Positions 45,400 to 56,928 are shown, counted from the first letter of the stretch. The stretch is DNA of 64,000 nt from Bos javanicus (GCF_032452875.1 NC_083875.1:75042178-75106177); one strand, 5' to 3'. Numbers and translations: made by a program. The notes: a model not told the origin generated them from the letters alone.

Positions 45400-45640
45400 T
45401 AGTGAACACTCAATAAACTGTATACATATAACAGATACATATGTAAATCTCCCCACTAATCCCATCCTATTTAATTCCTATCACTCTAAAAATAATAATT
45501 ACAGTATTTTATAGCATTTTTGTAGTTGTTAACTTAAGCATCACAGAACCTTGTGAAATAGGCAGTGAAGGTAGTCCTTAATCTTCTACATTAGGAGATA
45601 TGAGCTCAGAGAGAAGGATCCCACCTGCTCAAGTTCACGT
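45400..45640 (+). mobile_element. MIR-like pieces
   Basis: 'gtgaacactcaataaactgt' (MIR tail style) and 'aaccttgtgaaataggcagt' with 'tatgagctcagagagaagga'. Confidence 0.5.
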
Positions 45641-46149
45641 CTTCCTTCTCGACTGGATCCTTCCATGTGCATTTAAACCTGCATCTTAAGCAAATGATTA
45701 CATAGCCATGTTTCAACCCACAAGTGCCTCAGCACCCCATCTCTTCAATTTTCCTTTCAGCCAACATGCTGCCTCTATGTTCACACTTGTATTTCATTCA
45801 TTAACTCCCTCCCCGACCCAACTGTTGCCTCTTCACTAAGTTTGCTCCTGGCAAGAGCCAGACCTTAAGATCTCTGCTCCCTCTCACTGCTGTCCCAGAC
45901 CATCGCACCTATTCCTGTGGTTTCAGATGCCAACTGGAAGCTCATCACCTGATCAGACCACTTTACTGAAGTCCAGATAGCAGTGTGGGAAGATCAAAAG
46001 AATCCTTTTCTAAAGTCTAGGCATAAAACAAACAGACCGTGACCCATGGTAGGGGCAATAGGACTAGAATGAAAATGACAAGTAGGAAAGATGCTTAGAA
46101 GGATTCCAAGAACGTAGGGACTGAATGACTATGGGGCAATAAAGGAGAG
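45641..46149. other. No gene seen
   Basis: C/T-rich non-coding DNA without clear element ends. Confidence 0.4.
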
Positions 46150-46342
46150 TCAAAGGTGAATCCACCTGCCAATGCAGGAGCGCAACGGACACGGGTACTA
46201 TCCCTAGGTCTAGAAGATCCCCTGGAGGAGGAAATGGCAACCCATTCCAGTATTCTTGCCTGGGAAATTCCATGATCAGAGGAGCCTGGTGGGCTTCAGT
46301 CCATGGGGTTGCGAAGAGTCAGACACGATTGAGCACACACAC
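46150..46342 (+). mobile_element. Bov-tA SINE
   Basis: Head partly lost; body intact ('gatcccctggaggaggaaat' to 'gattgagcacacacacattg'). Confidence 0.88.
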
Positions 46343-47980
46343 ATTGGACAGAGTATAAGAAGACCTGAAGATGGAGTTATACATTGCAGGGAATTCCTCA
46401 AGGCCTATTTCACAAATAAAACCTGTGATGCTACAATTCCAGGAGCTAGATTTTGGAGCTTCAAAAAAATTTGCTAAAGACTTAAACAATCTAAATATCT
46501 GAAAACTTCTTCCTCTGAATTATAAGTCAATGAAGATGTAGTTCATGGATTTGGCCACACAGAGGCAGCATACACAAATTCAGCTTTTATTAAACCAGTC
46601 TGGAGTAGCTTTGCTCTTGAGTACCCACTGTCAAGACCTGGCACCAAACTCTCCACAGTTCGCACAGGTTCCCTTGCCTTCACACCACTGGACCTTCATC
46701 ACCTCATTCCCATGCCAGGAAGACAATCAGGTCACCCGCTTTCTGATGCCCTCTGACAAGTTCCTCATAGAGTGGTCAGTTAGTGCCTCATCGTCCCCCA
46801 TAAGTCCCCTACTAACTCCAGTTTACCCTATCTGACTCACTTTGTCGCCCAAGCCCTAGCCAAGGTATCCCTGGATACCTACTTGTGTGTCTTCTCACTG
46901 CTTTGTGGACCCCGGCAATACTTGGTGCTGAGAACACAGCTGATCAGTGTATGCGATTAACAAGGCTGTGAGTTCCAACAGATGGGTTGTAAGTTACCCT
47001 GCATGAGTGGGTGGGTCCCAGGCTCAGAGATTCTGATTTTCAGTAGCCCCAGAGTCACATCCAGGTATCTGCATTTTAAGAGCTACAGACAGTCCACTGA
47101 TCATACTTACAGGAAACTTTGACTTTCTGATTTTGCAGCCTTGGACGTTTTAATCTAAATCTGTTTTCTTTTCAGAAAATGGGAAGAATGAAAGGAAATG
47201 TTAACATAGATAAAATGTAAACTGAGTGTTCCTTGGCACAGTGATTGGCATTTAGACATACTAACCAAATGCTGGCTTTTCTCCTGGGGTGGCTTGTTCT
47301 GTGAATTTGGAAGTGCTTGGGGGGAGGAAGACTGGGGCTGGTTGTAGTGTACACTGGGCTGTCATAGGCAGCTGCACAACACCAGGGGGCGCCATGCTCA
47401 GAGACGCCTTTGTGAAGAGCATCCTTTAACAGTGTGGGAGATTCCAGTTCTCAGGATACAGAATGAAGAAGTTTGGGGTGGGGCTCTGGAGAGGAACTTC
47501 GAGAAGGTGAGGAATGCTGAGTGACACACCAGCTTTTTGACTTTATGCTAAGTCCTGTTCACCTGCTCCTACTCAAGAAAAAATCTAGAATCTTTCTAGT
47601 GACAGAGAAAGGGGTTACTAAGTGTCCTTGAGTCACTGCCTCGACTCTTGCTGCCCTCCTGGCCTAAGTGAAGAGGCAAACCAGACTCTTGGTCAACAAA
47701 CCAAGTGGACTGATGTGGAGAGGGGACGAGGAAAGGCTGCCCAGCATCTATTATTGTGCTTCTGGTCCTGGCTGTTGCAGTGCAGGAACCTGGTCCATGG
47801 CATTAAGACGCCTGGACCAGTTCTGCCAAAGCCCCTGGTGATAGTCACCTGATCTCTGGTGCCCCCACTCCACCCTCCCAAAGCAGCACTTTAGGACTTG
47901 AAGAGACCCGGAGGGACACCGATGCTGGGAGTGGCAGGCTGCTAACAGTCTCTAGCTCTGCAACAGACCTGGGAGCTAAG
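46343..47980. other. No gene; MER5-like patch
   Basis: 47010-47100 resembles MER5 ('agagattctgattttcagta', 'aggtatctgcattttaagag'). GC content rises from 47,400 on toward the CpG island. Short frames have no domain. Confidence 0.4.
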
Positions 47981-48234
47981 AGGAAAGCTTCCCAGTGGAG
48001 AGGAAGGGAGAGCGAGGAGGGGTGGAATTGGGGGTGCTCAACTGCTCACGAGGTGGAAGCGGTGGTGACAAAGACTATCAGGAGACCCCACGTGGGGTTG
48101 GGGGTGGCAGAGACGGCCCCTTCCCAGGTGGGCACGTGCAGCTCCGGGAATTGGCAGCGGCGTCTATTTCAGAGTTTATGGTAAGAGGCTGGAGCCACAC
48201 ACGCTCCACACCGCAGACAACACACCCCACCCTT

Positions 48235-48560
48235 TAAGGAAGTGGGGAGGAGAGCGGCAGGGGTGTGGTTAAGCCGGAGGAGGAGAAGGGGAAAACACAA
48301 ACCTGTCAGCGCTCTTACTCAGCGGAGGCCTCCCGAGCCGCCGCGAGCCCCTTCGGAAGCGCCCCTTACCTGCCTAGCCCCCGCCGCACCTGGCCGAGCA
48401 GAGGAGAAGCCGCAGCCGCCGCCACTGGAGCCGGCGCTTCGCCCCGAGTGAGTCCCCTCCCGCGATCGATCGGCGCCGAGCGCCCGGCCAGAAGTTGGAG
48501 GCTGGACGAAGGAGGGGTGGGGGGCGACTCCCGGACCGCGGACCCAGATATGGGAGCCTC
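48235..48560 (+). promoter_or_regulatory. PTK2B: CpG island, candidate PTK2B alternative promoter
   Basis: CpG-dense from about 48290 to 48560. Just upstream are a PU.1/Ets-like AGGAAGTG (48237-48244) and a RUNX-like TGTGGTTA (48264-48271), motifs common in blood-cell promoters. PTK2B (PYK2, a FAK-family kinase) is the known right-hand neighbour of TRIM35 and is strongly expressed in blood cells. The link to PTK2B is inferred from synteny and motifs. Confidence 0.5.
48300..48447 (+). other. PTK2B: Candidate PTK2B non-coding first exon
   Basis: A consensus donor, CCCCGA|GTGAGTCC, stands at 48448-48453 inside the CpG island; the 5' edge near 48300 is arbitrary. No ATG-led frame here has a domain, and the PTK2B coding start is not in the window, so this would be 5' UTR. 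Plus-strand frames of 69 and 115 codons across it look like CpG-island noise. Confidence 0.4.
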
Positions 48561-48978
48561 TGGGCCGGCTAGCCCTCGGCCAGAGGGAGAAGGAGTCTAT
48601 TTGGGGAGTTAATTTGAAACTCAAGGGTGTTTTCTTTCCCCTCTTAGTTCTCTTATCGGGTTCAGACAGGGAAGGCCGGGGTTATGATGAGAGGACTCAG
48701 AAGGGCCGCCTGCCTGCAAAGGTCAGATCAGAGAGCTTTCAGAATCCACCTTCCACTCCTGCCTTAGAGCCTTTGCCTGCGCCCCGCGCTGCACCCCCAC
48801 CCCCCGCCCCTGCCCCTGAAGACAGCGCGCCCACCCCGGTCACGGGCCCATGAACACCCCGCGGCTCCCCGCATTGGATTCTTGTTCCCCCACCTGACCA
48901 CCCCACGAGGCATCTTCTGTATGCTGCACCCCCGACTGGAAGCGAGCAGGGCTCTGCAAGGGCGTAGAGGCAGGACTC

Positions 48979-49039
<61 letters not shown>
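48979..49039. repeat. Composite (GT)n(GA)n microsatellite
   Basis: About 13 GT units to 49004, then TATGT, then about 15 GA units. Pure and likely to vary in length between animals. Confidence 0.95.
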
Positions 49040-49042
<3 letters not shown>

Positions 49043-49604
49043 CTGTGTGCCCTGGGGGACTAAAGTTAACACCCGCTGCCGCCCTGGGTCTCTGTGAAAC
49101 TACTTGGGAATACCTCTAAAGAGTTAAGCTCCCTGCCGCCTTCTCCTCCTGGCAGGCGGTGCGTGGGCAAACAGGCAGCATATGGGTGCTGTTCTGAGCC
49201 CAGCAAGAACCCCACCAACTGCCCTAACCCTCAGCCATCTGACACTCTCTACTCCCTGCACCCCAAACTTGGTGCTCAATCCAGTTAGACTCCTCCAAGG
49301 GTCAGGAGAGGAAGGAACTGAATTTGGGACGCAGGGGACACTCACCAGGGGCACTCAGAAGCCAGAGCAGAGAAGAGCTTCCCCCGACCTGTAGCTGGAC
49401 ATGAGCCCTCAGGGGCAGTTGGTGCCAAAGATGAGGGAAGGGGCAGGAGGAGGCCCCTCCCTCGAGGGCAAGGAATGCAGTTGTGGACCTAACCCCAGAT
49501 TTCACAACTCCTCTGGGGGCGGGTGAGAGGAGGCAGAGATGAAAAAGTGAGTGAAGATGGACGGAGGGAGGGAAGTAGACACACCAAGAGACAAGCTCTG
49601 GCAG
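49040..49604. other. No gene seen; presumed PTK2B intron
   Basis: Moderately GC-rich, no repeat borders recognised. Open frames on both strands lack domains. Confidence 0.4.
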
Positions 49605-49965
49605 GACACTGGGCTCTCATTCCTTCATTCTGTACACACTGGCTGACTTCCTACCCCAGGCCAGGTGTTAGCACTGGGCGTCGGGGACCACGGTGTGCAC
49701 CATCCGCACCCCCCCAACGCCCCCACCCACCAGCAGTGCTGTGGGGAGGAAAGCAGCAGGTGCTGACCGCCCAGTTCTGGGGACTGTGGGAGGAACTAAC
49801 TGGTCAGGGTATCCAGGAAGGCTTCCTGGTGAAAGTGGCTCTAAGCGGAGACCTGAAGGATCAGTAGAATTAGTCCGGGAGGGAAAGAGGGGGATAAACA
49901 GCACAGGGCACAGCAAGTGCTGAGACTGGAGGCCAGAAACAGCATGACGCACCCAGAAAACTGAA
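49605..49965 (+). mobile_element. L2 LINE fragment
   Basis: L2 pattern: 'cattccttcattctgtacac', 'aggaaggcttcctggtgaaa', 'ggagacctgaaggatcagta', 'agcacagggcacagcaagtg'. Confidence 0.75.
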
Positions 49966-50315
49966 AGGAGCTCGGGGTGTTCAGTGCGTGGAGAGTGCAG
50001 GGGCGAAGTGACGCTGCAGAGGTGGGGAGAGAAGCTCCAGGAGGGTCTGCTCGGGCTGCCATGGCAACTCCTGTCACTCAGGCCCTAGAGCCAGCAGCCT
50101 CTGACTTGACTCAAGGGCGGGGCTTCCAGATTTAGCAAATGAAAATACGGAACACTTGGATTTGAATCTCAGATAAGCAACGGTGTATTTGTCAAGTTCG
50201 AGTATGTCCCATGCACTCTTTGGGACATACTTGTACTAAAACATTATTCACTGTTGATCTGAAATTCAGGTGTAACAGGACGTCTGGTATTTTATCTGGC
50301 ACCTGTCTTCCAGTA

Positions 50316-50505
50316 CAGTGGTCCCCAATCTTTTGCGTACCAGGTAATCATTTCATGGAAGACAATCTTTCCACAGACTGGGAAGGGGGGAGGTATGGTT
50401 TCAGGATGATTCAAGCGCATTTGTTGTGCATTTTATTTCTATGACTTTTACATCAGTCCCACCTTGGATCCCCAGGCATTAGATCCCGGAGGCTAGGGAC
50501 CACTG
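50316..50505. mobile_element. hAT-type miniature DNA transposon
   Basis: 190 bp bounded by perfect 10-bp inverted ends CAGTGGTCCC (50316-50325) and GGGACCACTG (50496-50505), with 'catggaagacaatctttcca' inside, a common mammalian hAT-like non-autonomous element. The 8-bp flanks no longer match. Confidence 0.8.
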
Positions 50506-50689
50506 GTCTGAGAGAAAGCCGAGGATGCTATTGTGCTTGGAAGTGAGGGGTGGGTAGTGTACAGGCACCAAGGGAACAGTCTCAGGACATATCATCTTGT
50601 AGCCAGTCCTCCTAGATTCCACTTTGGGGCTTGTCCACTAATTGACCATGTTGTCTCTTAAAAATAAAACCAAACAAAAACAATTCCTT

Positions 50690-50850
50690 AGTCTTTGGAG
50701 CTGAGTGGACCTGGTCAAATGCCAGCTTGGCCACCTGCCTGCTGTGAGACCCCCATAAACCACTTAGCTCCTCACAGCCCCAGAACCTCTTCTCAGAAAT
50801 GAGGATGAGAGTACCTGTTTGTCCAGGTTATAGGCTGAATCCCTGGTATG
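50690..50850 (+). mobile_element. MIR
   Basis: 'gccacctgcctgctgtgaga' with 'aaccacttagctcctcacag' and 'aatgaggatgagagtacctg', a MIR layout. Confidence 0.7.
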
Positions 50851-50998
50851 TATGTGAATTACCCAGGGAATGCTGAAGAAAAAGTGGTAGATATTAATCT
50901 TTGTAACACTTTTCCGGGGGTGACCAAAGTAGCATCCTCAAAGGACTTGGGGCTCATTTAATTTCTGTTTTTATTTATTGAGTGCTCAGAGGTAGCAT

Positions 50999-51135
50999 GG
51001 AGAAGGCAATGGCAACCCACTCCAGTACTCTTGCCTGGAGAATCCCAGGGACGGGGGAGCCTGGTGGGCTGCCGTCTATGGGGTTGCACAGGGTCGGACA
51101 CGACTAAAGTGACTTAGCAGCAGCAGCAGCAGCAG
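50999..51135 (+). mobile_element. BovA monomer with long (AGC)n tail
   Basis: 'gagaaggcaatggcaaccca' to an (AGC)7 tail. cagaggta stands before it (50987-50994) and after it (51136-51143). Confidence 0.92.
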
Positions 51136-51149
51136 CAGAGGTACCAAAG

Positions 51150-51351
51150 TCTTCCCAGGTGGCACAGTGGTAAAGAATCTGTCTGCCAATTCAGGAGATG
51201 TGGGTTCGATCCCTGGATCAGGAAGTTGCCCTGGAATAGGAAATGGCAACCCACTCCAGTATTCTTGCCTGGGAAATCCCACGGACAGAGCCTAGTGAGC
51301 AACAGTCCATGGGGTCATGTGGAGCCAAACACTACTGAGTGATTGAGCACA
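51150..51351 (+). mobile_element. Bov-tA SINE
   Basis: 'cttcccaggtggcacagtgg' to 'ctgagtgattgagcaca'. Followed by cagaggt (51352-51358), a third copy of the word that borders the preceding monomer. Confidence 0.92.
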
Positions 51352-51679
51352 CAGAGGTCCCAGGGGAAATATGTGGTGGGGATTTCGCTCCGAGGGAGAG
51401 AGTGGGTTAGCTTCTGAGAGGGAGAGCCTGGCTCATTTTTCAACTTTGTCTTTGACCTGCTGCCTAGATGCCCTGCTTCAGGGGAAGAGATAACCAGCTC
51501 TTCTATTGGAGGACACCGGTGGTGGGGTGAGGTGGGTGAGGGGAGGGGAATGATTCAAAGAATCAACTAAAAGGAAATGTGAGTGAAGTAACAGGGAGCA
51601 TCCAGGTAAACAGCTAGCACAGTGGCTGACAAAGACAAATGTGCCATAAAATTTGGCTGTCAATATTCCCATTTTTATA

Positions 51680-51928
51680 TTTTTAAAGATTTATTTATTT
51701 GACTGTACTGGGTCTACATTGCTGTGCCTGGACTTTCTCTACCTGCCTCCAGCTGGGGTTACTCTTTGTTGCTGTGTTCGGGCTTAGACTCTAGGCGCGT
51801 TGGCTTCAGTAGTTGTGGTGAACGGGCTTAGTTGCTCTGCTGCCTGTGGGATCTTCCCAGACTGGGGATTGAACCTGTGTCCCCTGCATTGGCAGTCAAC
51901 CACTAGACCACCAGGGAAGCCCAACGTA
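51680..51928 (-). mobile_element. CHR-type SINE, long form (antisense), target duplication
   Basis: 'gactgtactgggtctacatt' to 'ctagaccaccagggaagccc'; cccatttttata flanks it at 51668-51679 and 51929-51940. Confidence 0.93.
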
Positions 51929-51940
51929 CCCATTTTTATA

Positions 51941-52390
51941 CTGAGTAACTTAGGAAAATAGAGCTCAGGGGTAGAAGTAAGGATGCCTTGTTTTGAATTT
52001 TATGGGGGTGTTTGTAAGGGCAAATTTACTGGCATTCTGAAAGGGAACCTGGAAGGAGCTAAGAATCTGTTAAGAGAAAGAGGAAATGGAAAGTGTGTTT
52101 CCCTATGAGAACCGCTGGGTTAAAAATGGCCTCTCTTTCCAGTGGCTGAATCTCCCCATCCTCCTGCCCAGTGATAAGCATTTTGTCCCCAGCTCTTAGA
52201 GCAACATTTGCCAAACAGTATTTAGAGGAACTCTGTGCCGTGAGATGGTTACAGGTGTTCCACTGGTGACACGTTCCAAGGAGCCCACTCTCAGATAAAT
52301 ATACATTTGTCCCGCATGTCTGCATGATCTAGACCATGGTCAATTCCACAGAAGAGTCATCTGTATCACTGAACTTACTTGGTGATGGTG
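51941..52390. other. No gene seen
   Basis: Unique-looking DNA between two SINEs; an 88-codon minus frame has no domain. Confidence 0.4.
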
Positions 52391-52592
52391 GTTTAGTTGT
52401 TAAGTCATGTCTGACTCTTTCGACCCCATGGACTGCAGCCTGCCAGGCTCCTCTGTCCATAGGATTCTCCAGGCAGAGAATAGAGTGGGTTACCATTTCC
52501 TTCTCCAGGGGATCTTCCTGACCCAGGAATCGAACCCAGGTCTCCTGCATTGCAGACAGATTCTTTACCAACTGAGCTATGAGGGAAGCCCC
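52391..52592 (-). mobile_element. Bov-tA SINE (antisense)
   Basis: 'agttgttaagtcatgtctga' to 'actgagctatgagggaagcc'. Confidence 0.9.
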
Positions 52593-52630
52593 AGAAATCC
52601 CTAAATTTGCTATAGACCCCTTGTAGCGGG

Positions 52631-53062
52631 CTGTTGTTGTTCAGTAGCTAAGTCGTGTCCAACTCTTTGCAACCCCATGGACTGCAGCATGGCACTCTTC
52701 CCTGTCCTTCACCATCTCCCCGAGCTTGCTCACACTCATGTTCACTGAGTCGATGATGCCATCCAGTCATCTCATCCTCTGTCGCCCCCTTCTTCTCCTG
52801 CCCTCAATCTTTCCCACCATCAGGATCTTTACCAGTGAGTCAGCTCTTCGCATCAGGTGGCCCAAGTATTGGAGCTTCAGCTTCAGCATCACTGCTTCTT
52901 ATGAATATTCAGGGTTGATTTCCTTTAGGACTGACTGGTTTGATCTCCTTCCAGTCCAAGGGAACTCTCAAGAGTCTTCTCCAGCACCACAGTTCAAAAG
53001 CATCAATTCTTCGGCACTCAGCCTTCTTTATGGTCCAACCCTCATATCCGTGTGCGTAGTGG
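52631..53062 (-). mobile_element. BovB 3' end (antisense)
   Basis: Complement of the last ~430 bp of BovB ('gagtcgatgatgccatccag', 'catcaggtggcccaagtatt', 'aaaagcatcaattcttcggc'). The overlapping 113-codon plus frame is LINE text. Confidence 0.93.
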
Positions 53063-54057
53063 GTTGAGGAGGCCACTATTACCTTCTCAAGGGAAACAGC
53101 CAATCCACACCTAGTGACTGTTGATGTGAGTGCGGTTCTTGGACCAAGCAGATCTTTCCGTGGACATCATTCATCCCATACTTCTAGCCTGGACTCAGCA
53201 GTGTCCAGCTTATGGAAGATCTTCGGGTACTGGGCACCATGTGGCCTGTCCTAGCGTCACTCGTGCCTCACGGACACAAACCCCGACATGTGTCAGCCTA
53301 CAGCCTGCTATGACAGTTCCCACCCATTTTCCCTGGTTCAGAGGACCCTGGAAAAGTGTGTCTCTCAGCCCATAAGCCCCCTGGGATGATGGAGGAGTTC
53401 CGTGTGTTCACATACTATTAAGTACAATTGAGGTAGGGGAGGGGAAGGAGTGTATCTTGGGCGAACCCTGCATGGTAGGTCTCCCGATCCCTAATTTTCT
53501 CCCTGCCCAGGAGTCCTAGGTTCGGGGACCATGTGGTCCCAGCCTCCCAGGTAAATGGAATAGATATGGATAATCCGAGGTGGCTGGAGTAGAGATCGGC
53601 AATTGCCAAGGTGTGCGGGCAGAAGGGGTGGTAATTAACACAAGTTCTTGCTGGCTCCTGATCGAGAGTTTCTCTTAGACTCTGGGCCAGTTCTAGAGTA
53701 AAAGGGGAGGAGCAGGGAGATGGGTAATGGTCTCCGAAACACTAATATGGTTGGTGGTTCTGTGGGCCAGAGCCTGGACTTGGTCAGCCAGCCCAGGTTC
53801 CAGCTTCAGCTCTGGGACTCGTGGTATGACATTGGCTTGGCTAAGCCCTGTCACCCTCTCTTCCTCATCTCTGAGATGGAGACGATGACAGGGCTTTCTG
53901 TGAGGGGATACCAGAAGTAATAGTCAAAATGTTAACAGCTACTAAGGCCTGGGCAGGAATCTAACAGAACCCAGCCCGTTGTGTCAGTGTTCATGGGTAA
54001 CCTGAGGGATGGACCAGGCAGGCAGTCAGGGCGCTGGGGGAGTGGACGTTTACTAAT
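53063..54057. other. No gene; MIR at the right
   Basis: 53785-53930 has a MIR pattern ('cttcctcatctctgagatgg'). The remainder is unassigned. Confidence 0.45.
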
Positions 54058-54068
54058 TTGGATGGACT

Positions 54069-54299
54069 GCTGTGCTGTGCTAAGTCACTTCAGTGGTGTC
54101 TGACTCTTTGTGACCCCATGGACTGTAGCCTGCCAGGCTCCTCTGTCCAAGGGATTTCCCAGGCAAGAATACTGGAGTGGGTTGCTATGCCCTCCTCCAG
54201 GGGATCTTCCCGACCCAGGGATCAAACTCATGTCTCTTATGTCTCCTACATTGGCAGGCAGGTTCTTTACCACTAGCGCCACTTGGGAGGCCCTCCAAC
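54069..54299 (-). mobile_element. Bov-tA SINE (antisense) with 11-bp target duplication
   Basis: Long head variant ('ccactagcgccacttgggag'); ttggatggact flanks it at 54058-54068 and 54300-54310. Confidence 0.94.
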
Positions 54300-54310
54300 T
54301 TGGATGGACT

Positions 54311-55406
54311 AGTCCAGTGTTTTCATCTCCCAGATGGACTTATGCACCAGCTTCATCGCCTTGACCGTACATAAGACATTCAGTCCTTTATCAGGCACAT
54401 GGTAGGCATCCCATAAGTGTCAGCTCTCCTTATCATTCTGCATTTACATTTAGAGTTAATCTGAGCTGATGGGGAAGGAGCTTTTTTTTTTTTTTTTTTC
54501 CTGGTGATAAAGTCCTTCTTCTGAGGGGCTGAAATCAGCTTCTCACATGGACTGTCTCACCAACACGCAATCACATATGAGAAAGAATTTGCGTCTTGCC
54601 CCCAACCTGTACCCCTTACTCCTGCCCCCAGTTCACTCTTTTAGCAGCCTGGCAGGATCAGCTCTTTAGCCAACTGAGAGCCTTTCTACTCCCACGCATC
54701 AGACACTAGAGCCTGTACGGTCACTGAAGGTGTACAGAGGGCCGACAGGAGAAAATGGTGGCTTCAGCTTCCGGGGTGCTAGGCACCCAGCACAAAGCTC
54801 TGAGCCGTGTGAGGGGGTGGTGTTGGGGGAGGGGTGCAGCTTTTTTAGTCACTCTTCTGTTTCCCAGGGTATAATTATTACTCATGATGATGGTTTGATT
54901 AAGAGAGCAGGCTGGAGACTGTGTGCTCCGATGTACTTTTTACCTAGACCCGAGGAGTGGGTTGATAGCGGTGCAAGATTTTGTCTCCAAGTGACCCTCT
55001 GGGTGGGCTGTGGGTAGGCTGCAGACCCCAGCTAGCTCTGACCTTATCCAGCACTAAAGGCAGCCAGTCAGTGTGATTAGAACCGAGATCAGCCACCTCC
55101 AGTGCCTTGGAATGGAACCTTCCCCTTTTCTATCCTGGTGACCTCCACTAACATTTTCCTCCTCTTCTGTGTTCTTCCCTTTTGTGTCCTGAAATTCTCC
55201 CTCACAGGACCTGGCACTATCACTGCCTAGACAAGAGTTCAAGGAATCCACTGGCCTGGTGTTGAGAGCTTGCTCCTGGGTTTAGTTCTTGTCTCGTAGA
55301 CTATCTCCCTTTCAATAGACCAATTCTCCCAACAACTTTGAGGGCACCCTGTTTCATGCCCCTTTTTTCTCTGACAGTCTTCCAGCTGGCTCGCTGACTC
55401 CCCGGC
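54311..55406. other. No gene seen; presumed PTK2B intron
   Basis: Includes a T19 run at about 54481-54500. A 109-codon minus frame (55239-55568) lies partly in the LTR and has no domain I know. Confidence 0.4.
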
Positions 55407-55897
55407 TGTTGCAATCCCCCTGGGACACATGCAGGGTGACCCGTGCAGGGCCCGAGAGTGGGCTCTTGTCTGACACTTGGAAATGAATTGTCTGAGGAGA
55501 CACACATGCTGACAAAGCAAGAGACTTAATTGGGAAGGGGTGCCTGGGCAGACAGCATTAGGGTACAAGGACCCAGGAGAACTGCTCTGCCACGTGACTC
55601 ACAGTCTCAGGTTTTATGGTGATGGGATTTGTTTCTAGGTTGTCTTTGGCCAATCGTTCTGGCTCAGGGTCCTTCCTGGTGGCTCACACGTTGCTCAGCC
55701 AAGATGGACGTCAGCGAAAAGGATTCTGGGAGGTAGTTGGACACGTGGCATCTCCTTTTGACTTTTCCCCAACTCTTCTGGTTGGGGGTGGCCTATTAGT
55801 TTAAGACAAGATCTCCTGCTGTAAAATAACACACACAAATGGCTACTATGGTGCCTGGTCAGGGTGGGTGGTTTCAGTCAGTGTGCTTCCCCTAACA
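55407..55897 (-). mobile_element. Probable solo endogenous-retrovirus LTR
   Basis: 491 bp. On the minus strand it begins TGTTAG and ends GCAACA, so it has TG...CA ends with short inverted TGTT/AACA. Inside in this order are a CCAAT box (GATTGGCC complement), a TATA-like CATAAAA and an ATTAAG stretch that could serve near a poly(A) site. I found no clear matching flanks and no gag, pol or env remnant beside it, so it may be a solo LTR or have lost its flanks. Family not assigned. Confidence 0.55.
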
Positions 55898-56390
55898 GGC
55901 CCATTGGGGAATTTTACTCCGAGTTCAGGTTTTGCTCTTCTGAGGGCATGGGTACCACTTCCCACCAGTGAGAGAATGGTCCCTCCTCTGGTCCGTGCCA
56001 TTTGGAGCATCATGTGTTTTCCGGGTTTCTAAATTAATGTCAATTGTCCCTCCTCAACAACCCCCCCCCCAACTTCCTCTCTAGCCTTAAGTAGTCTCTT
56101 TGTTCTTCAGGAGCTTTGAGGGTGAGAACCCAGCTCCTCTCTCTTTGGCTCAGGTGTATGCTCTTCCCACCCTTAGCTCCTGCTCCGGCAGGTAACCAGA
56201 GATCTGATACTCCAGCACCTTCGAAGATGCTCTTACCAGCATCGGCTTACCTGTGTTTGCTATGACATAGACACCAGGCGCTGAAACACGGCCGTGCCTG
56301 TTGAGCCAGTTGTGAGTGGCTGTCCCCAGCTGAACTTCTCAAGTCCCCAGCTCAGCACTGGCAGATTGTCAGCCTGGGTGAGTGGGAAAA
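55898..56390. other. No gene seen
   Basis: Contains a C9 run near 56063 and otherwise unassigned DNA. Confidence 0.4.
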
Positions 56391-56394
56391 CGGT

Positions 56395-56545
56395 CAGGGG
56401 TCAGGAGACCCGGCTCTGGTTTAGATTCTTCCAGTCACTGGCTGTGTGACTTCAGGCAAAGTAACTTCGCTTTTCTCATTCAAAATGAAGAAATAGTACT
56501 GCAAGTTTGACAGGGTTGTTGAGCCAAACACCTGACTTGTATGAA
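56395..56545 (+). mobile_element. MIR
   Basis: 'gtcactggctgtgtgacttc', 'aggcaaagtaacttcgcttt' is a clear MIR core. Confidence 0.8.
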
Positions 56546-56622
56546 GTTGCCCCATAAGACACCCCAGGCATGATTCCTGGAAAAATGAAGAGTTTGGGTC
56601 AGAAAGACATGGGTTGAGTCTT

Positions 56623-56928
56623 TTTTTTCTTATTATTTATTTATTTTTTGGCTATGCTGGGTCTTCGTTGCTGTGTGGGTTTTTACCTCGTTGAGGTTCA
56701 CAGGCTTCTAACTGCAGTGGCTTCTCTTGTTGCAGAGCACAGGCTCTCAGGTGCCCTGGCTTCAGTGGCTGTGACTCCCAGGCTCTAGAACGTAGGCTCA
56801 GTAGTTGTGGAGCATGGGCTTAGCTTCCCCATGGCATGTGGAAACTTCCCAGACCAGGGTTCAAACCCATCCATATCTCCTGCATTGACAGGCAGATTCC
56901 GATCCACTGGACCATGAGGGAATCCCCG
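56623..56928 (-). mobile_element. CHR-type SINE, long form (antisense), 13-bp target duplication
   Basis: 'tggctatgctgggtcttcgt' to 'ggaccatgagggaatccc'; tgggttgagtctt flanks it at 56610-56622 and 56929-56941. Confidence 0.94.

Noticed and set aside
48242..48853. Plus frames of 69, 115 and 79 codons and a minus frame of 101 codons at the CpG island
   Set aside because: Low-complexity Ala/Pro/Arg-rich text expected of CpG islands; no family resemblance to PTK2B.
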